64,000 nt of DNA from Metabacillus bambusae (GCF_017497975.1 NZ_JAGDEL010000029.1:1-64000); one strand, 5' to 3'; shown: positions 54,091-63,712, counted from the stretch's first letter. Notes: generated by a model not told the origin, from the sequence alone. Numbers and translations are program-made.

Positions 54091-56109
54091 CTATTTCTTT
54101 ATAATCATGACTCCATATCCATCTAATGAAACTGTCCCGTTAAATTCATCACCTGTTAACAGGTCTGTTCCTTCACTTATCTCGAATTCTATTACTGATG
54201 AATTGTGGTTCATGATAAATAAGTAAGCGAAACCATCCTTGCTTCTCTCCGTCACTTCCACCCCTTTTGGAACATTAAGTAACGGTTTTACTCCCTTTTC
54301 CTCACAAACAGTTTTTACTAAATCCTTTAAAAACTCTGTGTCAGGGCATGTTCCTACGTAATACGCTTTCCCTTTTCCATATGAATTACACGTAATAACC
54401 GGTGTACCAGCATAAAAATCAGAGCCATATTCAGCCAGCACTTCTGCACCCTCTGAATGGATAATATCAAACAACAAACTGCACTCATAGCTGCCGGTTA
54501 AGCTGCCTGCCTCTTTTTTCACGACAATTTGATTTTTTTCTTCAGGTGGCAGGGCATCGATTTCCTCTACCCAAATACCAAGGAGATCTCTCAGTTCTCC
54601 TGGATAACCGCCAAGTGTGACAAGATCATGTTCATTCACGATTCCGCTAAAGAACGTTGTCACAAACGTTCCTCCATTTTGAACAAATTCTTTTACCTTA
54701 TTTGCATACCCTGTTTTCACCATATATAACACAGGCGCAAAGACGACTTCATACTTGCTTATATCTTCGTCAACACCAATCATGTCTACCGAAATATTTT
54801 CTCCAAATAAGGCGGCATAATATTTATGAACTTCATTTACATAATCCAATGCCTTTGATGGGCCACTAGATAATTCCGTTGCCCAGCGGTTTTCCCAGTC
54901 AAACACGATCGCTACTTTAGCTTGTATACGTGCATCAAGCAATGTATCAGAAAGTTTCGCCAGTTCCTTACCAAGTGCAGCTGTTTCCCGGAAAACCCTT
55001 GTATTCTCATGACCAACATGTTCGATCACTGCTCCATGGTATTTTTCACAGGCTCCAACTGATCTTCTCAATTGGAAAAACATGACCGTATCCGCACCAC
55101 GGGCCACTGCTTGATAGCTCCATAAGCGCATCACACCCGGCCGTTTCAACGAATTATATGACTGCCAATTTTGCTGGCTCGGCGTCTGCTCCATCAGCAT
55201 AAAAGGCTGGCCGCTTTTCAAGCCTCTCATAAGATCATGCCTCATCGCCGTAAAGCTCTCAGGTGTGTCATAAGCAGGATAGTTATCCCAAGAAACAACA
55301 TCCATTTCTTTGCCCCATTTAAAATAATCAAGCTCTTTATAGGTACCCATTAAATTTGTTGTTATTGGGATATTAGGAGTATGCTTTTTTAAGACATCCC
55401 TCTCAAGCTTAAAGCATTCTAGTAAACTATCGGACTGAAAAATTCGATAATCTAAAGATATTCCTTGAAAACTAGTAGAATCCCCATTCCACTCTTCACT
55501 TAAAGCATTTGGAGGGACAATTTCATCCCAATCATAAAACGTATGGCCCCAAAAGCGAGTGTTCCATGCTTTATTTAAGCGCTCTAAGTTTTCGTATTTT
55601 TCTTCAAGCCATTCTCTAAAACTTTGAGCACAGTTGTCACAATAACAGTAGCCGCCATATTCATTCGAAACATGCCAAATTAATACTCCAGGATGATCTT
55701 TATATCTTTCTCCTAACCGGTCTGCCATCCACTCTGCATATTTACGATAGGTTGGGCTGTTCGGACAGGAATTGTGTCTGCCTCCAAACTTACGTTTTCT
55801 ACCTTGGAAATCAACCCTCAGTACGTCTGGATATTTTTTTGCCATCCAAGCGGGATGTGCAGCTGTACTAGTTGCTAGACAGGTATAAATTCCATTTTGA
55901 TATAACCGATCAATTTGCTCATCTAACCATGCAAAATTGTATGTTTCTTCATCAGGCTGATTTAATGCCCAAGAAAAAACATTTAATGTTGCAACATCAA
56001 TTCCTGCTAGTTTAAACATACGAACATCTTCATCCCAGTCCTCTTTTTCCCACTGCTCTGGATTATAATCTCCCCCATACCAAATTTTAGGAAGTTTTTC
56101 GTTTATCAT
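54091..56109 (-). CDS. Beta-galactosidase, glycoside hydrolase family 42
   Basis: A 672-aa enzyme. TIM barrel with acid/base Glu 150 in WHVSNEYGGYC and nucleophile Glu 307 in FMLMEQTPS; structural Zn cysteines at 115, 155, 157 and 160 (SCPNS, YCYCDNC). Trimerisation and C-terminal domains follow. There is no signal peptide, so it acts in the cytoplasm on beta-galactosides, in pectin-related contexts often galactan oligomers. It is divergent from an AraC regulator that probably controls it. Confidence 0.93.
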   Translation of the reverse strand: MINEKLPKIWYGGDYNPEQWEKEDWDEDVRMFKLAGIDVATLNVFSWALNQPDEETYNFAWLDEQIDRLYQNGIYTCLATSTAAHPAWMAKKYPDVLRVDFQGRKRKFGGRHNSCPNSPTYRKYAEWMADRLGERYKDHPGVLIWHVSNEYGGYCYCDNCAQSFREWLEEKYENLERLNKAWNTRFWGHTFYDWDEIVPPNALSEEWNGDSTSFQGISLDYRIFQSDSLLECFKLERDVLKKHTPNIPITTNLMGTYKELDYFKWGKEMDVVSWDNYPAYDTPESFTAMRHDLMRGLKSGQPFMLMEQTPSQQNWQSYNSLKRPGVMRLWSYQAVARGADTVMFFQLRRSVGACEKYHGAVIEHVGHENTRVFRETAALGKELAKLSDTLLDARIQAKVAIVFDWENRWATELSSGPSKALDYVNEVHKYYAALFGENISVDMIGVDEDISKYEVVFAPVLYMVKTGYANKVKEFVQNGGTFVTTFFSGIVNEHDLVTLGGYPGELRDLLGIWVEEIDALPPEEKNQIVVKKEAGSLTGSYECSLLFDIIHSEGAEVLAEYGSDFYAGTPVITCNSYGKGKAYYVGTCPDTEFLKDLVKTVCEEKGVKPLLNVPKGVEVTERSKDGFAYLFIMNHNSSVIEFEISEGTDLLTGDEFNGTVSLDGYGVMIIKK

Positions 56110-56110
56110 A

Positions 56111-56175
56111 TGTAATCACCTTTTCCTTTATATCATTATAATTCCATTGTATACGATTACAAAATGTGATTACAT
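56111..56175. promoter_or_regulatory. Repeated TGATTACA half-sites between GH42 and AraC genes
   Basis: TGTAATCA at 56111-56118, CGATTACA at 56154-56161 and TGATTACA at 56167-56174, the last two as direct repeats 13 bp apart. They are candidate sites for the adjacent AraC regulator. Confidence 0.5.
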
Positions 56176-56245
56176 ATAATATAATGGAAAGAGATATAAG
56201 AAAAAGGAACTCAATAAACAGCGATTCCCGGAAGGAAGCGGAACA

Positions 56246-57085
56246 ATGAAAAAACATTTTCTCATCCCATTAAATGAAAGTAAACTGCCGCTTTTTGCTG
56301 AAACGATTGGTTTTAATCCTGCACAAGAAAATATCACACGCCCAAGTGGTTATCCTTATTACCATTGGATTCAAACCGTCAGCGGACAAGGTTCCATCAT
56401 GTTTCAAAACCAACAGATAAACCTCACGACCAATAACGGGGTCCTCCTCCTACCGCACATGGCACATTCGTATAAAAATGAACAAAATGATGCTACTTCA
56501 TGGAAAACACTGTATGTAACATTTGGCGGGATTATGGTAAAAGAGATTTTAATTACACTTGGACTCTATCAATCTGCTTTTTTTCACTGGGAACAAGAGG
56601 CACCGATTTCCACATTCCTTACGAAAGTGTTAAAACAAAGTGACGAGACAACAGACAGCTTTAGCATAAGCGCCTCTTCTGATGTCTATGAATTTCTTCT
56701 GCTTTTAAAAAAGTATGGGAAAACCAATAAAAGCAGTTTGAAAGAAACTAATAACTTAGTTACGTTATATTCACTCATTGACTGGATGAAATCCCATCTT
56801 TCCAACCCGGACGTCGGCCTTGATGAAATGGCTCTCTTTATCAATACATCGAAACGCCATTTGAATTCGTTGTTTCAAAAGAACTTTCACGTAACTCCCT
56901 ATGCCTATTTTGTGAATTTACGAATCCAGCAAGCTAAAAAAATCCTTTTAGAAAATAATTCAGCTACAATTGGTGATATTGCCCTGCAAGTCGGTTTTCG
57001 TTCCACAAGCCATTTTGTGGCTACTTTCAGAAAGATGGTCGGGATTCCTCCAGAAAAATACCGTCACTTAAATGGTGTATTTTGA
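56246..57085 (+). CDS. AraC-family regulator with cupin sensor domain
   Basis: A 279-aa regulator: N-terminal cupin (about 25-110, YYHWIQTVSGQGSIMFQNQQ and LLLPHMAHSYKNE) and a C-terminal double HTH (about 180-279, ending VGIPPEKYRHL). The cupin would bind a sugar. It is divergent from the GH42 gene, its likely target. AAGGAAG precedes the start. Confidence 0.88.
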   Translation: MKKHFLIPLNESKLPLFAETIGFNPAQENITRPSGYPYYHWIQTVSGQGSIMFQNQQINLTTNNGVLLLPHMAHSYKNEQNDATSWKTLYVTFGGIMVKEILITLGLYQSAFFHWEQEAPISTFLTKVLKQSDETTDSFSISASSDVYEFLLLLKKYGKTNKSSLKETNNLVTLYSLIDWMKSHLSNPDVGLDEMALFINTSKRHLNSLFQKNFHVTPYAYFVNLRIQQAKKILLENNSATIGDIALQVGFRSTSHFVATFRKMVGIPPEKYRHLNGVF

Positions 57086-57491
57086 TACAGAGAATGTGAA
57101 ATTGTTTATTAACCGTATCCAATGATAAAAATAAGAAACTGTAAGGATCTCGTGTTTCAGCCCCACCAGCAATGTGTCACTTAAACTAAAAAAACTCATC
57201 CTTTAATTCTTCCTACAATATCCCACTAGATTCATACAAAACTTATTAAAATCATTTTTAATCATTAAGGATTGACTATTGTATAGACTTTAGAATATAG
57301 CTTGATTTACTAGAGAAGCCATTAGAGTGATTAAAGCAATTGATAAACAGGGAGCCTTAGTAAAACAAAACGAGTTTGTTTGACGTGTTTCTCCTATTAT
57401 ATATAACTAAAATGAAGTGGCTATTTGGGCCCATAAAGGTTTTATATCGACAAAGTTGAACTTTATTTACTATAAATATAACTCTTTTAAA
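57086..57491. other. Gap with one coding scrap
   Basis: Plus strand 57312-57381 reads TREAIRVIKAIDKQGALVKQ then NEFV and stops, without a start. No other feature is seen. Confidence 0.35.
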
Positions 57492-58412
57492 TTACCATTT
57501 TTTAAGTCCTAATAATTTTTCACCAAGTTCACTAAGTTGGGCTTTTTCATATTTTTCTTTTTCCCAATTACGAGGATCTCCTAGGAAAGCAATACCTTCT
57601 GGAATCTCTCTGTCATTCCATTGTTTAATTCTCCACTCTTTTAACTCTTCATTATGCTCCTGTGCTGGGAACATAGAGATATATTGGTGAATATTAGCTG
57701 TATCAGAAGTATTTTTTCGTAAACCATGTGGTTGCATAACATGAAAAATTAGTAAGTCTCCTGCATTTAATGTCACTGGTGTTGGTGTATATCCAGTATA
57801 ATCTGGATGATAAGGATCTCTGTCTTCAGGCTGAGTTTTTACCCACTCCGGGAAGTCACGATATAACTCAGGAATTACGCTCAATCCGCCATTTTCAACA
57901 TCTGTATCTGTTAAGAATAATATCCCTTGAACATTAACTGGTAGTGGATCTAATGAAGTATCTCCATCCCAGTGAATAAACCCTTCAAATTCATATCCAG
58001 GTTTATTGGGGAAGCTTAAATTACACCTGTCAATACTAGTCCATAATTTCTCTGTTCCCCAAATATCTACAAACGCATCATATACTTTTTGATAAGAACG
58101 ATTGTCCCAGAAATATTGATGATTATATAACTCTACCATTCCTGCTCCTCTTAACTCTGGCATTTTGTGTTCACGAAGTGGAGCTGTGTACCATGTAGAA
58201 GAATTCTTAGGGTCTTTCTCTTCAAACTCCCAAATTAGATCAACTGTGCGATCAATATATTCTTGTGGAACAACATTTTTTACGACCACATAGCCATTTT
58301 CTTTCCAAAACTTAAACTCTTCCTCAGTCAACACTCTTAATGGTTCATTGTTTGGTCGTTCATTTAATGGGATATCAATTTCTAAAATGTTATTTACTTT
58401 CGTTTTTTGCAT
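57492..58412 (-). CDS. Phytanoyl-CoA dioxygenase (PhyH)-family oxygenase
   Basis: A 306-aa 2-oxoglutarate/Fe(II) oxygenase. Iron ligands His 147 and Asp 149 in GFIHWDGDTS and distal His 229 in MQPHGLRKN, with Arg 232 placed to bind 2-oxoglutarate. The family hydroxylates many small molecules; the substrate is unknown. AGGAGG precedes the ATG. It is followed by no partner; a HAD phosphatase gene lies upstream in the same direction. Confidence 0.83.
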   Translation of the reverse strand: MQKTKVNNILEIDIPLNERPNNEPLRVLTEEEFKFWKENGYVVVKNVVPQEYIDRTVDLIWEFEEKDPKNSSTWYTAPLREHKMPELRGAGMVELYNHQYFWDNRSYQKVYDAFVDIWGTEKLWTSIDRCNLSFPNKPGYEFEGFIHWDGDTSLDPLPVNVQGILFLTDTDVENGGLSVIPELYRDFPEWVKTQPEDRDPYHPDYTGYTPTPVTLNAGDLLIFHVMQPHGLRKNTSDTANIHQYISMFPAQEHNEELKEWRIKQWNDREIPEGIAFLGDPRNWEKEKYEKAQLSELGEKLLGLKKW

Positions 58413-58602
58413 TTAATAACTCCTCCTATTAGTTAATGTTTTTTTTAAAACCTTTTATAATCAATACTTTAAAAACATGAAAGTCAGGTAAGCATTAAGC
58501 ACTCTTTAATGGTGGGTGGCTGCAAATAGGTCCCCATTCTGGTTGTCATAGCAACTGTAATCATATTGCAACATGCCTATATACATAACGATCTCGTTCT
58601 TC

Positions 58603-59403
58603 CTATATCGGTATTCTTACTTTCAAATCTTTTTTTAATAAACCTAAACTAACTAAACCATTCCAAATACCATCGTTAGAACAAGAAGTTGTTACATAAT
58701 CAGCAACAGCCTTTGCTTCATCAACAGCATTTCCCATAGCGATTCCTGTTCCAACCATTTCGAGCATCTCTAAATCGTTCAATCCATCTCCAAAGGCATA
58801 GCTATTCTCAACATCTATTCCAGTTGCTTCAAGCATCTTTTGAATGCCTATTGCCTTAGAACATCCCTTCGGAAGAATATCTGCTGCACAGTTATCCCAT
58901 CTGACAAAGTTATATCCTGGATAACTGGTTTCATATGTTTGTTGATCCTGATCTTCACAGTAAAGATGTCCTTGGTAGACAGGTGAGTGTTGATAGAAAT
59001 TTGGATCCACTAAAGGATAATCCATTTTTAGACGATTAAAACTAGTTGTAATAAATTCATGATCTTTTTTACAAGCGGTTACATATTGATGATTACAATA
59101 GCCAACAGCGTGCCCTTTACTTATTGCTAAGCGTGTAATATCATGTAGCATATTAGGGTCCATTGGATTTGAGTAGATTTCTTTCCCCTCGAAAACAACA
59201 TATTGTCCATTTATATATACATAAGAATCAATATTTAACTCATCAAGTATCCAATCAAACATTTGTGGAACACGACCAGTAGAAATAACAGTATAGATAC
59301 CTTTTTCCTGAAGTAAGTGAATAGCTCCTTTGGTAGATTCCGGTATTACTTTATCTTCGTTTAATATAGTTCCATCCAAATCAAAAAACACAATCTTCTT
59401 TAT
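58603..59403 (-). CDS. Cof-type HAD phosphatase, with probable non-AUG start
   Basis: A 266-aa HAD-IIB phosphatase: nucleophile Asp in IVFFDLDGTIL, motif II VISTGR, motif III Lys and motif IV FGDGLNDLEML. A GAGGAGG lies 8 bases before an ATA codon (59403), placing the protein start where family members begin. An in-frame GTG (59412) overlaps the ribosome site, and an ATG at 59505 has no ribosome site and would add 34 unlike residues. It is a close relative of the protein at 60997. A LacI-type operator lies about 95 bp upstream. Confidence 0.8.
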   Translation of the reverse strand: MKKIVFFDLDGTILNEDKVIPESTKGAIHLLQEKGIYTVISTGRVPQMFDWILDELNIDSYVYINGQYVVFEGKEIYSNPMDPNMLHDITRLAISKGHAVGYCNHQYVTACKKDHEFITTSFNRLKMDYPLVDPNFYQHSPVYQGHLYCEDQDQQTYETSYPGYNFVRWDNCAADILPKGCSKAIGIQKMLEATGIDVENSYAFGDGLNDLEMLEMVGTGIAMGNAVDEAKAVADYVTTSCSNDGIWNGLVSLGLLKKDLKVRIPI

Positions 59404-59494
59404 ATTGAACACCTCCTCTTCTATACAAATACCTGAGCAAACGTTTTCTATACCATTGCTTAGGTATTTGTATTTTGTAACAACAGAATAATTT

Positions 59495-59509
59495 ATGGAA
59501 CGCATTTCA
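59495..59509. promoter_or_regulatory. LacI-type operator 1
   Basis: ATGGAACGCATTTCA, upstream of the HAD gene; matches two further sites at 59759 and 62501. Confidence 0.6.
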
Positions 59510-59639
59510 GGTCAAGAGGAAAAATAAACTTTTTTGAATTGTTTATTAAAAATTAGTCAAAAACCTATAATACATAGCTTTTATAACTTCCATTATGTTG
59601 AGGGAATATAAGATAAAGTCATTTTACAATTTAACCCAT

Positions 59640-59717
59640 TCTTAACGGGCAGTAAGACCCCATCTCAAGATTCTAAAGAAGCAAAGAAGATAGGTGGGGA
59701 ATAACTGCCCGTTAAGA
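59640..59717. repeat. Interspersed hairpin repeat
   Basis: CTTAACGGGCAGT at 59641-59653 pairs with ACTGCCCGTTAAG at 59704-59716, with inner pairing of GACCCCAT-type and GGTGGGGA-type sequence. This AACGGGCAGT hairpin looks like a known dispersed element of Bacillaceae genomes. Only one copy is in the window. Confidence 0.6.
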
Positions 59718-59758
59718 TCCGATAAGTCTCGCTTTATTGGTTGAATTTATCCTTTGAT

Positions 59759-59774
59759 ATGGAATGCGTTTCAT
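59759..59774. promoter_or_regulatory. LacI-type operator 2 (upstream of the regulator)
   Basis: ATGGAATGCGTTTCAT, about 105 bp before the LacI-family gene; autoregulation is likely. Confidence 0.6.
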
Positions 59775-59879
59775 ACTTTATTATTGATAAAGATAGAGAA
59801 TTGACATAGTCCACTCACTATTAAGGTGATTCCGTCTTACTATTCTTTATAATTAGCTTTGTTATGAAAGGGTGATAGT

Positions 59880-60839
59880 ATGACAAATATTAGGGATATT
59901 GCTAAGATGGCTGGAGTTTCTGTAACAACAGTTTCTAGAGTTTTAAATGACCATCCATATGTTAAAGATGACAAAAGGGAAGCAGTTTTGAACGCAATCG
60001 AGAAATGTAATTATCAAAAAAATATAAATGCAGTTCACCTAAGAACTGGAAAAACACTTCTTATTGGTATTGTTCTTCCTTTTTCTGACCATCCTTATTT
60101 TACTTTATTAATAAAAGGTATCGCCCAGGAAGCACTGAAACAAAATTATAAGCTAGTTCTTTTCCAAACGAATTACCAGGAGAGTAAAGAAATAGAAGCA
60201 TTGGATATGTTAAAACATAAGCTAATAGATGCAGTCATCATATGTTCAAGAATTTGTGATTGGTCCATAATAAATGAATACACCCAATATGGTTCTATTA
60301 TCTTATGCGAGGATACAAGAGGAAAAAAGGTGTCATCTACTTTTATTGATCATTATAAAAGCTTCCTTTTTGCATTAGATTACTTATATAAAAAAGGTCA
60401 TAGCAAAATTGGTTATTGCATTGGGAGAAGGTCAGGAACAAATAGTCAACAAAGAGAATTAGCCTATAAAGATTTTCTTAAAAAAATTAATGTACCGTTT
60501 AATTCGGAATATATTTTTGATGACTGTCTAAATTTTGAAGATGGAGAACAAGTTATCAACCAAATTAAAACAATGAATACCCCTCCATCAGCATTGCTTG
60601 TGACAAGTGACCAAGTAGCTGCCGGGATTGTTACCTGCTGTCAAAACCAAAACATATCAATACCGGATGAATTAGCATTAATTGGATTTGATAATCAGCC
60701 AATATCCGAATATATGAACATTACAACGATAGATATTCCATTAGTTGAAATAGGAAGAAAACTATTTATTCAAGCCTTCCAGGAATATATTACCAATGAA
60801 GAAATACCAGCAAGGTTAATTGAAAGAAAAACCGTATAA
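59880..60839 (+). CDS. LacI-family transcriptional regulator
   Basis: A 319-aa regulator: HTH and hinge at 1-60 (IRDIAKMAGVSVTTVSRVLN and NAVHLRTGKT), then a periplasmic-binding-like sugar domain (GIVLPFSDHPYFTLLIKGIA to LIGFDNQPISEYMNITTI). It lies between two related HAD phosphatase genes. Sequences of the form ATGGAAYGCRTTTCAT at three places nearby are its probable operators. AAAGGGTG precedes the ATG. Confidence 0.9.
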   Translation: MTNIRDIAKMAGVSVTTVSRVLNDHPYVKDDKREAVLNAIEKCNYQKNINAVHLRTGKTLLIGIVLPFSDHPYFTLLIKGIAQEALKQNYKLVLFQTNYQESKEIEALDMLKHKLIDAVIICSRICDWSIINEYTQYGSIILCEDTRGKKVSSTFIDHYKSFLFALDYLYKKGHSKIGYCIGRRSGTNSQQRELAYKDFLKKINVPFNSEYIFDDCLNFEDGEQVINQIKTMNTPPSALLVTSDQVAAGIVTCCQNQNISIPDELALIGFDNQPISEYMNITTIDIPLVEIGRKLFIQAFQEYITNEEIPARLIERKTV

Positions 60840-60886
60840 AAAAGAGTGACCCTTGTATCTTAAATGATAGCAGGGTCACTCTTTTT
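60839..60886 (+). terminator. Terminator of the LacI-family gene
   Basis: AAAGAGTGACCCT / AGGGTCACTCTTT stem of 13 pairs followed by TTATATT; it starts at the stop codon. Confidence 0.85.
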
Positions 60887-60996
60887 ATATTCAAGTTGTT
60901 TTATAGATCATTTTGATTGAATCATTCTATATAATTCCTGAGGAAAATTTATTGGGCAAGCAGCCTTAGGCTTTATTAAGTATGTAGATTGAAAAG

Positions 60997-61776
60997 TTAT
61001 AATAACCCCACCATCTGAAGACCATGATAAATCCCGTTTTCTTCAACAGACTTTGTAACATATTTCGCAACTGCTTTTACCTCTTCTTCTGCATTTCCCA
61101 TCGCTACACTGTTTGGTACAGATGAAAGCATCTTTATATCGTTCAGGCCATCTCCAAAGGCAAATTGTCGCTCCGGTGAAAAGCCTAGTTTATCTACTAC
61201 CTTTTGAATTCCTTTAGCTTTTGATCCTCCCTTTGGCATTACATCAACTGAAACAGGGTGCCATCTCACAAAATCATATTCTTGAAATCCCATTTCATAT
61301 TGCTCTTCTTCCCCCTCTGGACAAAAAAGGAGCATTTGATAAAGATCACGCCCTTTATAATACGAAGGGTCATGAGTAGGAAAACGATCAATTTTTAATG
61401 TACTTATACTTTCTTTAATGTAGTCATGCTCAGGGACATTTGCTTTCATGTCTTCATGGTCCATAAAAAGAACTGGGTGACTGTTTTGAAGAGCTGCCTC
61501 TGTAAGTTTTTCAAGAGCATTAATATTCAATGGGTTTGTGTGTAACACTTCCCCTCTTAAGACAACATATTGACCATTGTAACTAACAAAAGTGTTAATT
61601 TCTAATTCCTTTCGTAAATCCTCGAACATAAAGGGTGCTCGCCCCGTTGCAATTGCTACTTCATGTCCTATTTCCTTTAGCTTGAATATGGCTTCTTTTG
61701 TTGAGTTAGGCAATTCTTTATCATGCGTAAGCAAGGTACCATCTATATCAAAAAAAATTATACTTTGTTCAGTCAT
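60997..61776 (-). CDS. Cof-type HAD phosphatase
   Basis: A 259-aa HAD-IIB phosphatase: IIFFDIDGTLL (nucleophile Asp 11), VAIATGRAP, and FGDGLNDIKML. It is a paralogue of the protein at 58603, sharing segments such as the MGNA and VRWxxxxxDxxPKG motifs. The family dephosphorylates sugar phosphates or pyridoxal phosphate. GGGAG precedes the ATG. Confidence 0.88.
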   Translation of the reverse strand: MTEQSIIFFDIDGTLLTHDKELPNSTKEAIFKLKEIGHEVAIATGRAPFMFEDLRKELEINTFVSYNGQYVVLRGEVLHTNPLNINALEKLTEAALQNSHPVLFMDHEDMKANVPEHDYIKESISTLKIDRFPTHDPSYYKGRDLYQMLLFCPEGEEEQYEMGFQEYDFVRWHPVSVDVMPKGGSKAKGIQKVVDKLGFSPERQFAFGDGLNDIKMLSSVPNSVAMGNAEEEVKAVAKYVTKSVEENGIYHGLQMVGLL

Positions 61777-62323
61777 TTTCTCCCTACTTTCATTGTAAAA
61801 ACTAAATATAGTATTAGGTTTTCCATATGTTTACATGCACCATGTTCCCCAAATTTAAAATATTCTTAATATTAAATACTTACATTTTTTATTATCCAAC
61901 TTCTTTGCTCTTAGTCACCATTCAAATAATAAACTGAATATACTAGTTCATTCTACAAGTTCTATCCCAAAAAGAGTTTATATGAAATTGCTAGTAATAG
62001 TATCAATTTGTCAGATGACTCCACTAGACTTTTAGGGCATAAAAAATACAAAGAAAAAGAAGTTAAATACCATATTGGCATATAACTTCTTTTATTTTTA
62101 TTATAACTAACGTGAAAACATGGATCAAAAGCTATTAACGATCTTGCCTACAAAATTCTTTATTGAATACATTCCATATCAAGGAGAATTATTGATTTCC
62201 AACTTATCCAATACTGTTTAGATATCAATTTCATATATTCCCTCAAAAAACTCTCTTTCCATAGGACATGCAATTCAAAAGTTTTAGTTATTTTATAAAG
62301 GGCATAGATATTTTAATTTACTT
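61777..62323. other. Gap, AT-rich
   Basis: No gene or repeat recognised apart from the hairpin at 62056-62092. Confidence 0.5.
62056..62092 (-). terminator. Terminator
   Basis: AAAGAAGTTA / TAACTTCTTT with an inner CCATATTGG-type loop; T-runs on both sides. It lies downstream of the 43-aa ORF. Confidence 0.65.
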
Positions 62324-62455
62324 TTAGTTTCTGTACTGAATAAAATAATCCTCAAAGGATCTAAATGGTTTAACTTTTGGTAATTGTTTAGTCGCCTTTA
62401 AACTGAAGTAAACAGATGAAAATAGAACAAAACAAAGAATAATTAATGTAAACAT
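62324..62455 (-). CDS. Small single-helix membrane peptide, 43 aa
   Basis: MFTLIILCFVLFSSVYFSLK is a membrane helix, followed by a polar tail with LPKVKPFRSFEDYFI. GAGG lies 11 bases upstream. The LacI-type operator at 62501-62516 is placed just ahead of it, so it may be the controlled gene. No family is recognised. Confidence 0.45.
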   Translation of the reverse strand: MFTLIILCFVLFSSVYFSLKATKQLPKVKPFRSFEDYFIQYRN

Positions 62456-62500
62456 ATAATGTTTAACCTCACTTTCTTTTATTTGATTTGAATATAAAGT

Positions 62501-62516
62501 ATGAAATGCGTTCCAT
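62501..62516. promoter_or_regulatory. LacI-type operator 3
   Basis: ATGAAATGCGTTCCAT; its reverse ATGGAACGCATTTCAT and the flanks TTTGATATGGAA and CATACTTTAT match the site at 59759. Confidence 0.6.
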
Positions 62517-62600
62517 ATCAAATGGGAATTTATGGTGTGTAATGCAAAAAAAGGACCTTATTGGTCCTCCCAAACTCTTGAAATAGCTAACTGAAGATCA

Positions 62601-62822
62601 TTAACAGGAATTCCAGACAGAGCCTTGTTCTTTAAAATCGTTCTCAATTATAATTTCTTTTCCTATAAATTGTGCCACTCCTTTAACTGTTTGAATTCCC
62701 CTTTGATATGGAGTTAAAATGGCATAATCTGTATTTTCTTTTTCAAGTATTTGAGGTCTTCTTAATTCATTGGTGTATATGTCGAAAAAGCTTGTCGTAC
62801 ATAAATATTTTATCTTGGGCAA
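62601..62822 (-). pseudogene. Internal fragment of a histidine phosphatase (phosphoglycerate mutase-like) gene
   Basis: The stretch YAILTPYQRGIQTVKGVAQF followed by IGKEIIIENDFKEQ fits the SSPYxRAxQTxxxIA and EDFKER motifs in the middle of the histidine phosphatase superfamily. The N-terminal RHG catalytic motif and the C-terminal half are absent. Confidence 0.6.
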
Positions 62823-62884
62823 TTTGGACTTTTTGTAGAAAAGGAACGTACTAATTCTAAGATTAGCCGATAGTCACTTGACCC

Positions 62885-63333
62885 ATAAATTTTTTGTTCA
62901 GTTTAGTATAGTTAGATTCAAAATCAACGATATAAGATAAAAAAGGCTACCATCAGCAAGAACCAATGGTAACCCTTCCTACTCACTATTATTTTTCTTC
63001 CTTTACACGGCCGATAGATAATCCTTGTCCAACTGGCAGAATGATCGATTCCAAATTTGGATCATTCGCCATGCGTTGATAAACGCACGCATGTTTTCAG
63101 TCCGTAAATCAACATAAGAGGTGTCATATACACGTCCGGCTTGTAACACATTATCCCCAACGATTAATGCACCAGGATTGGCTAAACGTATTGAACGATC
63201 TAGATAGTTCGGATAATTTTCCTTATCGTGATTTATTGGTATAATAAAGAAATGCCTAAACCCAATAATACCAAGGATTTAAGACGTCACATTTATTACC
63301 GTTTAGTTTGGATAAATTGTATTTTACACAGAG
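62885..63333 (-). repeat. O-methyltransferase 3'-end relic unit, copy 7 (best preserved)
   Basis: Reading the minus strand: KENYPNYLDRSIRLANPGAL, IVGDNVLQAGRVYDTSYVDL, RTENMRAF, a one-base deletion, then RMANDPNLESIILPVGQGLS and IGRVKEE. This is the C-terminus of a family-3 SAM-dependent O-methyltransferase. The upstream part of that gene is absent. The downstream terminator (GGCTACCATCAGC...TGGTAACC) is present. Confidence 0.8.
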
Positions 63334-63712
63334 TTTCGACATTAAACGACTCTAGAGTTCGTTTTTTGCTTTCTTCTTTGTTACTCAATATGATTCAAAA
63401 TCGTTATACGTGGATTGCGACAATACAAGTGATTTTAAATAGCTATTAGACTTATTTACATCGTTATAACTATATAACTTTAAACTAACATTTCTATATA
63501 ACATTATCCTAAATATAACAATCATATTTTCCTATTATGAATTAATTATTTTTCTAAAATAGCTGTAAAAAAATTGAATTTTCTAACATTCACATTACAT
63601 ATTGCCTATTACTTTAGATTTAGATAGTATCTAGTACGGGCAGAGCAATATTCACCTGTGTATGTATACTACTGTTCCTAAATTTATTTACTGAATTGGA
63701 GATAGAATAAAA
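63334..63712. other. Gap, AT-rich
   Basis: No gene recognised; the short plus-strand open frame through 63449 has no ribosome site. Confidence 0.45.

Noticed and set aside
59403-59505. N-terminal extension of the HAD protein from ATG 59505
   Set aside because: No ribosome site before it, it is unlike the paralogue's start, and it contains a GAGGAGG placed for a later start.
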